From: an uncultured Verrucomicrobiota bacterium
GTDB taxonomy: Bacteria > Verrucomicrobiota > Verrucomicrobiia > Chthoniobacterales > SZAS-18
Reading direction: 5' to 3'
Assembly (NCBI GenBank): GCA_937873255.1
Contig: CALMVM010000505.1
Location: 1 to 9,488, forward strand
Length of the DNA: 9,488 nt
Below the pieces are notes generated by a model. The model was not told where the DNA came from and did not search any database. It saw only the letters and a program-made list of their open reading frames with translations. Positions 1 through 5,861 of this stretch are shown here, one piece after another. The first letter of the stretch is position 1; each line of letters opens with the position of its first letter. Made by a program: the position numbers and the translations under genes.

Positions 1-222
1 CTGCACGCCCTTGGGCGTGTCCGGGCTCCATTGCATCATCCCGAAAGGCACCACCGCTCCGGGATAGGTGTTGCCGCCGCCCTGGGTGCCGATGAACGGG
101 TTCACGTTGCCCGTCAGGTTTTGGTTCGTGTAGGCGGAGAGCGGCAGGGTTGATCCGATGAAGGCTGCCGTCGCCATGGCCACGGTGACGAATCGCCGGT
201 TGAGGGGAATGAGTGGGTTCAT
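1..222 (-). CDS. GH92 alpha-mannosidase, N-terminal part (runs off left edge)
   Basis: Seventy-four codons are visible, from an ATG at 222-220 in frame to base 1. The protein opens with a short signal-peptide-like stretch (MNPLIPLNRRF, then a hydrophobic segment and an LPLSA-type cleavage region near residues 26-30). It then shows the hallmark N-terminal motif of family GH92, VNPFIGTQGGGNTYPGAVVP, followed by FGMMQWSPDT. GH92 enzymes are calcium-dependent exo-alpha-mannosidases, mostly alpha-1,2 or alpha-1,3, that trim side chains of mannans and N-glycans. Full-length members are usually 700 residues or more, so most of the gene, including its catalytic residues, lies outside the window. No Shine-Dalgarno sequence precedes the ATG. 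An in-frame ATG at 294-292 is possible but would place the signal peptide internally. Linkage specificity cannot be judged from this fragment. Confidence 0.9.
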   Translation of the reverse strand, partial: MNPLIPLNRRFVTVAMATAAFIGSTLPLSAYTNQNLTGNVNPFIGTQGGGNTYPGAVVPFGMMQWSPDTPKGVQ

Positions 223-342
223 TGGGGGGAGGTCTGAGGGTTGGCTGGTTGAGGTAAGGGTGAAACTCACAAAAAATGATCTCGGGGGGTCCATGCGGTA
301 TGAACTGATCGGCGACTTCTCCGTCCGTTGTTGGAAGGCCGT

Positions 343-1201
343 TCACTTCCCGCAACGCCCGCTCGCGCAGAGGACCGGCCGGGAAGCTCTCCACCCAACG
401 GCGGGCCGCGTCCGGGTTCTTCCCGACCCATTGGTGAACGACGGCCACCATGGTTTCATCGAGCACGGCACCATCAGGCGAACTTTGCGCTTCCGTCATC
501 GCGATCCGCGCCACGCACCCATCCCGGCGGCCGCCCGGCGGCAGGCTCAACGCCCATTTCCGTGCGGCCGTCGGCTCCACGCGAGCCCACGCTTGCACGA
601 CGTTGGCGACCAGGGTGTCGTCCTGGGTATCTTCGCGGCCGGTCATTGCCGCTTCCATCGCTCTTTCCGGTGCGAGTTCCGCCAGGGACAGGATGATCCG
701 GAAGCGCGCCTCGGCGCGCTCCGACGCATCCGGTATCCGCGCGACCCAGGCGAGGGCGGCCTCCGGGTCGAGCTTCGGCCAGAGGATTGCGCACACTCGC
801 AGGACCATCTCGCGCATCGCGCCCGGTTCGGCGGTGGTGAGCAAACGCCCTACGAGCGGCTCCCCTTCTTTTTCCAGCAGGTCAGGCAGGTCTTGCCGCA
901 AGGCTTCCTCGGCTGCCGCGCTCTCCATTCCGTGCAGGGCTTCTTCCATTCGCCGCCACGCCTGTCGGTCCGCGTCGGAACGTTGCCCGGCTGTCGCCGA
1001 TAACCCCTCGCTGGATGGGCCAGGACCGTCATCGGCCCGCACGGCGATGTCTCCGGTTTTGGTCGGCTCGCGCGAGGAGTGGTCGAGGCCCGGCGGGGCG
1101 GCTGCCGTCTTGCGGGGAGCAAACCGGCGTTCCGCCGCCGTGCCGATCAACAGGAGCAAGACGCAGCCCGAGGTCCAACGCAGGAGGGAAGCTTTGTTCA
1201 T
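343..1201 (-). CDS. Exported or membrane-anchored helical-repeat protein of unknown function (no in-frame stop in window)
   Basis: The ATG at 1201-1199 starts MNKASLLRWTSGCVLLLLIG, a signal peptide or single membrane anchor. A low-complexity Ala/Pro-rich linker (about residues 25-75) and a predicted alpha-helical region follow. At least three degenerate repeats then occur near residues 141-170, 205-234 and 257-286. Each has the pattern W-x3-(D/E/N)-P-x-A-A-x2-W-x3-(I/L/F)-P, with R and A spaced downstream; an example is VGKNPDAARRWVESFPAGP. Repeats of this style are frequent in uncharacterised Verrucomicrobiota proteins; they may form an alpha-solenoid for protein contacts. Repeat-like sequence ends at about residue 286 (base 344), yet the frame stays open through the GH92 start to the window edge. 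A TGA at 345-343 lies one frame away, right where the last repeat ends, so I place the likely end there. The gene lies between GH76 and GH92 on the same strand. No enzymatic role is visible. Confidence 0.72.
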
Positions 1202-1255
1202 GGGGCCGCGTGGCAGCTCGGCATGCGGGATTCTTGGAGGGGTCCGAGAGTCTCT

Positions 1256-1287
1256 GGTCCGGCCCGCCCCTGCGGGCAAGCCGAACC
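1256..1287 (-). terminator. Hairpin between GH76 gene and repeat-protein gene
   Basis: Read on the minus strand, GGTTCGGC pairs with GCCGGACC over eight base pairs, one of them G-U. An inner CCGC/GCGG stem with an AGGG loop sits inside, with a four-base bulge on the 5' side. It starts 32 bases after the GH76 stop codon and lies in the 117-base gap before the repeat-protein ATG. There is no T-tract after it, so it could be a weak or factor-assisted terminator, or an mRNA-stability structure between cotranscribed genes. Confidence 0.35.
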
Positions 1288-1318
1288 GTGAAAGACCGCC
1301 CGGCGACCACGGTGACGG

Positions 1319-3373
1319 CTAGTCACCCGTGATGCGCTCGAAGTCGAAACTCTGCCAGGAGTTGGTGGTGTCCGTGTATTGCTCCAACTGCGTGTTGTTG
1401 AGAAGACTGCCCGCGAAGAAGTCCCAGCCCTGGTCGTCGTGCATGAAGTGGAACTTGAAGTGGCCGCCCGCCACCGGGATGAGGCGCTCGCTCTGCGAGG
1501 TGCTGGTGCCGCTGGCGTAGGCGTTCAGCACGCACTTGGCCGTCGTGCTGGTCGAAGCGTTCGCCACGGAGACCACCATGGTCAGGCTGGAGTTCAAGGC
1601 GTTGACGTTGCCGATCCAATAGGCACCGTTCGTCACGTTGTGCCAGCGCCACTGGAACGAAGTGAGGGGCTGCCGCACGGACTGCACGACGTTGGTGCCT
1701 TGCTGGGTATAGGGGGAGATCGCGTTGACGTACTGACCGCTGTTCAGGTCGCGCAGGTAATAATCTCCCTGCGGTTGCAGTCGCCAGAGCTGCGCCGGCG
1801 TGTTGTTGTCGGTCCACTGCTGGATGCGCGCATCACTCGCCGTGCTCCCCCCGCTGACATCCAGCATCTTGCCGCTGCCGACGTTCTTGATCTTGAACCA
1901 CCCGTCCTTTTTGCCGCTGTCGACGAAGTCCCATTGTTGGTAACGGTTGGGGGAGCTGAGCGTGCTGGCGTAGGTGGAAGGCACCACCGCAGCCCCGTCC
2001 GCCGTGGAGTTTCCGCTGACGCTGATCGCCGTGCGCGTGACCGGGGTGATCAGCCGGAAGTGGCTGCCGTCCTCGGTCGCCAGGACCGACCAACCCTGCG
2101 CGGCGTTCGTGTAGCTGTAGGCCTCTTGCAGGATGGCCGTGTTGTTGGTGGTCAACTGCGCGGCCATGCCGCTGTTCTTGTTGACCAGGATGAACGTGGC
2201 GGTCGGGTCGGACGCCGGCACCACTTGCATGGCGACGACGGAACCCGCGCAGGTGTTGGAATGCAGGGTGCCGCTCGGCGTGGCCGTGGCCCATTTGCAC
2301 CAGGAAAGGTTGTCCGGGCGGCGCACGTTCCAGGCGGCGTCGGCGTTGGCGCGCAGCCAGGCGAAATAGTCGAACCAGAGCTGCTGGTCGCGGACGAAGC
2401 GGGCGATCCAGCGGAAGCCGATGCCGTTGAAGGTGTCGCCGTCCCCGCCGTCGGCGGCGGCGGCCGGGAAGATGCCGCTGCTGTTGCAGATGGTGTTCTT
2501 GGTGTAGTTCATCGCCAGCAGCGCGTCCTGATAGTAGGAACGCGTGCCGGTCGCTTTATACAGGAAATCGGCCGCCCCGATGAACGTGCCCTCGTTGTAG
2601 GTGAAGTACCAGTTGGTGATCGTGCCCTGGGCGTTGATGTTGTCCGCCACCGCCCCGGTCGAGGCGTTGAAGAGCGTGTTGCGCTCCCAGGCGTAGATGT
2701 TCTGCGCCTTCGTCAGGTAGCTCGGATCGTTGTAGATGCGGGCCAGATAGCAGCAGACGATGGCCGCCGGCCCGTTGCTGCAGGCGTTCTTGGACCCGCT
2801 GCTGCCGGTCCAGTACATGCCGCCGTTGGTCGTGTCCCAGGCACGCGCGTAGACCGCGTCGAAGTTGGACTTCGCCGCGTCGCGGAAGGCCGTGTTGCCC
2901 GTAGCGAGGTAGCCGCGGCACATGGCGATGCAAGCCCACTCGATGTCGTCGTTGAGCAGGGTGTTGCCCAGGTAGGTATTCCAGGTCGTGCCCTTGTTGG
3001 TGAGGAAACCGCTGCAAAGCGCGTTGACCTTGCTCTGGGTGTCCGCCGTGGCGTTGCGGTCGCAGGCATCCTCGGCCATCTCGATCTCTTCCGCGAGCGT
3101 CCAAAAGCCGGTGTCGGCTCCCTTGGAGGTGTCCGGCGCGTAGTAGGCGTGACCATCGCCACCGGTGACGTAGAACGCGCTGTTGTAGGCCGCGAAGGCG
3201 GCGTCGGGATCGGCTGCCGTGACGCGCGTGGTCGTTGTCAGCCCGAGCAACCCGGCCGCGAGCAAGCCCGCTCCTCGGAACCAGCGGGTTGATTTCCAGG
3301 TTAAACGATCAAAGGCGGACAACGGGCGACAGGGTGCGTGATCAAGTGGGAGGGATTTGTCTGGGGGGTTCAT
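1319..3373 (-). CDS. Exported GH76 endo-alpha-1,6-mannanase with tandem beta-trefoil (ricin-type) modules
   Basis: The protein has 684 residues from the ATG at 3373-3371. A longer frame reaches 3478, but its extra 35 residues are Arg/Pro-rich and do not resemble a signal peptide. With the chosen start, a hydrophobic segment (about residues 34-47) ends at a VTA-A type cleavage site near residue 53. Residues about 54-380 form the GH76 (alpha/alpha)6 domain. The catalytic Asp pair is in LLNDDIEWACIA (D142, D143), and the SKNACSNGPAAIVCCYLARI helix and NWYFTYNEGTFIGAADFLYK follow. GH76 enzymes hydrolyse the alpha-1,6-mannan backbone in endo fashion. Residues about 390-535 form a ricin-type beta-trefoil with three QxW signatures (QGW 426, QQW 479, QLW 528). 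Residues about 536-684 look like a second, more diverged trefoil (FQWRW near 573, WQSFDFERI near the end). These would bind glycan. The enzyme is likely extracellular. The next gene downstream is 117 bases away on the same strand. GH76 is confident; the boundary of the second trefoil is less so. Confidence 0.92.
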   Translation of the reverse strand: MNPPDKSLPLDHAPCRPLSAFDRLTWKSTRWFRGAGLLAAGLLGLTTTTRVTAADPDAAFAAYNSAFYVTGGDGHAYYAPDTSKGADTGFWTLAEEIEMAEDACDRNATADTQSKVNALCSGFLTNKGTTWNTYLGNTLLNDDIEWACIAMCRGYLATGNTAFRDAAKSNFDAVYARAWDTTNGGMYWTGSSGSKNACSNGPAAIVCCYLARIYNDPSYLTKAQNIYAWERNTLFNASTGAVADNINAQGTITNWYFTYNEGTFIGAADFLYKATGTRSYYQDALLAMNYTKNTICNSSGIFPAAAADGGDGDTFNGIGFRWIARFVRDQQLWFDYFAWLRANADAAWNVRRPDNLSWCKWATATPSGTLHSNTCAGSVVAMQVVPASDPTATFILVNKNSGMAAQLTTNNTAILQEAYSYTNAAQGWSVLATEDGSHFRLITPVTRTAISVSGNSTADGAAVVPSTYASTLSSPNRYQQWDFVDSGKKDGWFKIKNVGSGKMLDVSGGSTASDARIQQWTDNNTPAQLWRLQPQGDYYLRDLNSGQYVNAISPYTQQGTNVVQSVRQPLTSFQWRWHNVTNGAYWIGNVNALNSSLTMVVSVANASTSTTAKCVLNAYASGTSTSQSERLIPVAGGHFKFHFMHDDQGWDFFAGSLLNNTQLEQYTDTTNSWQSFDFERITGD

Positions 3374-3638
3374 GAGGGGAAGCAGGGCAAGGATGGGAAA
3401 GGCCGGGCAAAGCCCTACAAGTTGTCCTGCTCGAAATCTGCGACGGCGCGACGGGCCTCGTGGATGCCGACGCGCCATGGTTGCCTGCGACAGGCATCAT
3501 GCCCGAACGATGAAGGCTTCTCCTGGCTGCCCGGCAGTCGGCGGGGCGGGTCCGGCCCTCTGAGGAAACGCAGGTGGAAATCGCTCGATCACAGGTGCCC
3601 CAGCCGAATTCCTTTGTACGAAAGTCCACCGGGAGCGC

Positions 3639-3668
3639 ATTCTGATAGATTTGCGCATCTTTTGTCCA
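3639..3668 (-). promoter_or_regulatory. Possible sigma70-type promoter for the trefoil GH76 gene
   Basis: On the minus strand TGGACA (3668-3663, five of six to TTGACA) is followed after 18 bases by CAGAAT (3644-3639, four of six to TATAAT). It lies in an AT-rich pocket about 265 bases upstream of the GH76 ATG, implying a long leader if used. The match is weak and one of several possible in such DNA. Confidence 0.2.
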
Positions 3669-3694
3669 TCCATAAATATATGTATCGGTTCGCC

Positions 3695-3720
3695 GTCCCC
3701 GCGGGAGCATGCCCGGGGAC
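3695..3720. repeat. 26-bp imperfect palindrome in the divergent promoter region
   Basis: GTCCCCG at 3695-3701 pairs with CGGGGAC at 3714-3720, with one further pair across a mismatch and a GCATGC-containing centre. A smaller palindrome (TCACTCCAGTGA, 3721-3732) is immediately adjacent. The position suggests an operator or a leader hairpin for either GH76 gene, but no known consensus is matched. Confidence 0.35.
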
Positions 3721-4139
3721 TCACTCCAGTGATCTTTGCACCCCGAACGACGGAAGCTGGAAAAGCGTTTCATGCGTCAAACCTCCCCTTGAAACGAACC
3801 CTTGAATTTTATCGGGCGGACTGACAGATTCTTGGCGGCGATCTGCAAAATTGTCTCCTCAAGGAAGTGGCAAATCTTGGCGAGCGGCGGAAATGATATA
3901 CATCTTATTCGTCACGACTGCCTTTTTGATTCTAACTTTCGTCTCCCTCCTTTTTCCGTTGAGAACACGTCGGCTCCGCCCGGTTGCACGCGAACTTTGG
4001 TGTCATTCGCCAACGGTCGCCGCGTGTTCGATCGCTCGAACGCTCCAGATGAACGCGGACGATTCCACGATCCCGTGGGTTGCGCAGAATTGGTGAGGTC
4101 AAAACAACGCAAAGAAGAAATTTTCCAACCCGACCTGTG

Positions 4140-5264
4140 ATGCAAAAAAGTATCGGCACCTTCCTGCTCGCACTCGGGCTCGGCATGCTCTCACCTGCTC
4201 ACGGCGCCGATGCTCCGCCCTACGAGCAGTGGGGAGCCGAAACCCTCGCGACGATCCGCAAAGACCTGTGGCTTCCGACGCCCCACCTCTACGCCGAACA
4301 GGCACCGGACGAACACGGTGTCCCGGCGCATCCGTCATTCATGTGGGGAGTGGGCATTCAACTGACCGCGCTGGCCGCGGCGGCGGCGGTGCAGCCGGAA
4401 AAATATCTCGCCGAAATGCGTGATTACGCGGATGCCATCCAGGTTTACTGGATGGATCACGACGGTCAAGCAGGTTTCGATGCCCTGCCCGGGACGGAAG
4501 ACACAGATCGTTATTATGATGATAACGCGTGGCTCGTTCTCGCCTTGGCCGAAGTGTTCGAAGTGACCAAAGACCGAAAATTTCTGGAGCGCTCGGTGGC
4601 GACCTTCCGCTTCGTCACGAGCTGCGAGGACGACAAACTGGGCGGCGGCCTTTACTGGCGGGAAAAGTTTCTTTCGTCAAAAAACACCTGTACCAACGCA
4701 CCAGCCATCGTGGGCGCGCTTCGTCTTTATCAGCTCACCGGAGAAGGCAAGTATCTGGAAACCGCGCAACGCTTGTATGCGTGGGTTAACTCGCGCTTGC
4801 AGGACAACGATGGCCTATATTGGGACAACATCCAGGTCGATGGCCGTCTCAACCGCCGGAAATATTCCTACAACTCGGCACTGATGATCCGGGCGAACTG
4901 CCTGCTCCACCAAATCACCGGCGAGGCCCGTTACCTGGATGAAGCCAAGCGGGTGGCGCGGGCCGCCGAAAAGTATTGGATTCGTGAGGACGGCGCAGTC
5001 GCCGACAGCGGCAAATTCGCCCATTTGCTTCTGGAGGCGTTCCTGGCCGTCAGCGAACGAGATCACGATCCTCGCTGGGCCGACATCGTGCAGCGCACGC
5101 TGGTCTACGTCCACGGCGGTCTGCTCGGCGCGGACGGGCGTTATCCGGAACGTTGGGACCGACGCCCCGATGGCTCGCGCAAGGAATCAATGCTGCTCAA
5201 CCAGGCCAGCCCGGCCCGCGCTTACTGGATGGCGGCACGCTACCGTTTGATCTTCCCACGATAA
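4140..5264 (+). CDS. Exported GH76 alpha-mannanase, single catalytic domain
   Basis: The protein has 374 residues from the ATG at 4140. This start gives a clean signal peptide (MQKSIGTFLLALGLGMLSPA, cleavage near AHG-AD, residue 22-23). An upstream TTG at 4080 would bury it behind 20 charged residues. The whole mature chain is one GH76 (alpha/alpha)6 domain. The catalytic Asp pair is in DRYYDDNAWLVLALAEV (D127, D128). Further family-like segments are GGGLYWREKFLSSKNTCTNA, PAIVGALRLYQLTG and KYSYNSALMIRANCLLHQIT. Its expected role is hydrolysis of alpha-1,6-mannan or mannooligosaccharides outside the cytoplasm. It reads divergently from the trefoil GH76 gene and lacks any binding module, so it may act on shorter or already debranched chains, perhaps in the periplasm; that division of labour is inference. 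The TAA stop (5262-5264) lies inside the target duplication of a small mobile element. No Shine-Dalgarno sequence is evident. Confidence 0.93.
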   Translation: MQKSIGTFLLALGLGMLSPAHGADAPPYEQWGAETLATIRKDLWLPTPHLYAEQAPDEHGVPAHPSFMWGVGIQLTALAAAAAVQPEKYLAEMRDYADAIQVYWMDHDGQAGFDALPGTEDTDRYYDDNAWLVLALAEVFEVTKDRKFLERSVATFRFVTSCEDDKLGGGLYWREKFLSSKNTCTNAPAIVGALRLYQLTGEGKYLETAQRLYAWVNSRLQDNDGLYWDNIQVDGRLNRRKYSYNSALMIRANCLLHQITGEARYLDEAKRVARAAEKYWIREDGAVADSGKFAHLLLEAFLAVSERDHDPRWADIVQRTLVYVHGGLLGADGRYPERWDRRPDGSRKESMLLNQASPARAYWMAARYRLIFPR

Positions 5265-5399
5265 AGCGGTTCTCCCGCACTTTGTGTGGAAGTGGGCCAA
5301 CCTCCCGTCAATACGGAACAATCCCAGAGGGACAAACCTGTGCGGCAAGGCTGCCGTGCCGATCCATCCACACAAAGTGCGGGAGAACCGATAAAGCGG
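5261..5399. mobile_element. MITE-like element with 24-bp perfect inverted ends and target duplication
   Basis: Bases 5267-5290 (starting CGGTTCTCCCGCACTTTG) are the exact reverse complement of 5367-5390. The 124-bp unit is flanked by ATAAAG on both sides (5261-5266 and 5391-5396). The duplication can be read as ATAAAGCGG, 9 bp, because CGG also begins the left inverted end. The 76-base centre contains a small hairpin (CGGCA-AGGC-TGCCG, 5343-5356) and no gene. Perfect ends plus flanking duplication suggest recent insertion of a non-autonomous element. It landed on the stop codon of the upstream GH76 gene and kept the stop intact. Its large stem could also serve as a transcript 3' end. The parent transposase cannot be named from the ends. 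Confidence 0.75.
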
Positions 5400-5430
5400 A
5401 CGCGCGGACGTGCTACGCCCAAGCACACCC

Positions 5431-5508
5431 GACACGAGTACCACGCAGAGCAAGTACGGCAGGAGGTTTGACGGGGAGTTCAAGCGCGAGGTCGCCGCGC
5501 TGGCGCGC
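5431..5508 (+). pseudogene. Fragment resembling IS3-type transposase OrfA N-terminus
   Basis: In one frame the sequence reads STTQSKYGRRFDGEFKREVA followed by ALAR. This matches the typical opening of IS3/IS911-type OrfA proteins, (R/K)-R-(F/Y)-x-x-EFK-x-x-(A/V), the start of their helix-turn-helix domain. Homology stops after about 25 residues and no start codon is obvious (ACG stands where an ATG might be expected). It is a small remnant, joined to an unrelated transposase fragment in another frame shortly downstream. The match is short and rests on motif recognition only. Confidence 0.5.
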
Positions 5509-5524
5509 CCATCGTTCCTGCGGC

Positions 5525-5701
5525 AAAGCGGCAGGCGAGACCTGCTACGTGGAACGTTGGAACTGCCCCTTGCGCCAGCGACTCGGATGTTTTGTCCGCA
5601 AGACGCCTTCCTTCTCCAAGTGCAAGCGCATGCACAAAGTCGCCCCGCGTCTATTCATGCACCACCACAATCTTTCACCCGTCCCGCAACCACTGCCTTA
5701 A
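5525..5701 (+). pseudogene. C-terminal remnant of an IS1-family transposase (InsB-like)
   Basis: The frame reads KAAGETCYVERWNCPLRQRL, then GCFVRKTPSFSKCKRMHKVA, then PRLFMHHHNLSP, ending at TAA 5699-5701. This is the characteristic end of IS1-family DDE transposases: G-E-T-x-x-(V/I)-ER-(W/F)-N-x-x-LRQRL-x-x-(L/F)-(V/G)-RK-(T/S)-x-SFSK, then a short His/Tyr-rich helix. The conserved final Glu of the DDE triad appears to be the E of VERW. All upstream parts, including the first two catalytic Asp residues, are absent, so it cannot be active. It abuts the IS3-like fragment, showing at least two separate insertion and deletion events between the convergent GH76 and GH3 genes. Confidence 0.8.
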
Positions 5702-5777
5702 AACGCTCCAGCAACTCAACCTCGCCGACTGGCTGCGGGGTACCGAGGCAATGCGGACTCGTGGTTCGTAGTGAAAC

Positions 5778-5819
5778 TCGTGAAGCGAAACCACTCGGCA
5801 AAGTGGCTTCGCTCCACGA
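5778..5819 (-). terminator. 17-bp wobble-paired hairpin after the GH3 stop codon
   Basis: On the minus strand TCGTGGAGCGAAGCCAC (5819-5803) pairs along its full length with GTGGTTTCGCTTCACGA (5794-5778) around an 8-base loop, using two G-U pairs. On the plus strand the same positions would be A-C mismatches. The structure is therefore better formed in minus-strand RNA, matching the GH3 gene that ends 42 bases upstream at 5862. No strong T-tract follows. A separate perfect palindrome, CCCGCCGGCGGG, lies between (5841-5852). Confidence 0.55.
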
Positions 5820-5861
5820 CCGGGCTGCCGCTGATGCGTTCCCGCCGGCGGGTTACGCCAG

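Larger units (their letters stand above)
3374..4139. other. Divergent intergenic region between the two GH76 genes; no supported gene
   Basis: This 766-base stretch separates two genes that read away from each other, so both promoters should lie here. It includes AT-richer pockets (around 3645-3685 and 3890-3960) unlike the surrounding coding DNA. Several open frames of 70-155 codons cross it on both strands, but none has recognisable motifs, a ribosome site or plausible composition. I see no RNA gene and no riboswitch I can name. A shared regulator-binding site would be expected, but none could be identified with confidence. Confidence 0.6.

Noticed and set aside
158..1322. Plus-strand frames of 281 and 290 codons over the repeat-protein region
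   Set aside because: Arg/Ser/Pro-rich products without motifs; the minus-strand frame shows regular repeats and a signal segment.
1379..3292. 637-codon plus-strand open frame antisense to the GH76 gene
   Set aside because: It mirrors the GH76 coding frame; its Val/Gly/Arg-rich product has no motifs, whereas the minus strand encodes a complete GH76 plus trefoils.
3342..3773. 143-codon minus-strand frame upstream of the trefoil GH76 gene
   Set aside because: Composition looks random, no motifs, and it overlaps the GH76 start; likely untranslated leader and promoter DNA.
3802..4140. Possible small gene just upstream of the second GH76, and a 3851-4096 frame with a hydrophobic stretch
   Set aside because: No ribosome site, no family resemblance; the hydrophobic run comes from a local T-rich tract. 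More likely a leader or promoter region.
5187..5483. 98-codon minus-strand frame across the inverted repeat
   Set aside because: It spans both inverted ends of the MITE-like unit and the end of the GH76 gene, so it is a by-product of repeat DNA, not a gene.
5702..5861. Possible further transposase fragment (LQQLNLADWLR in plus-strand translation)
   Set aside because: Too short to assign to any family; may be IS flank.
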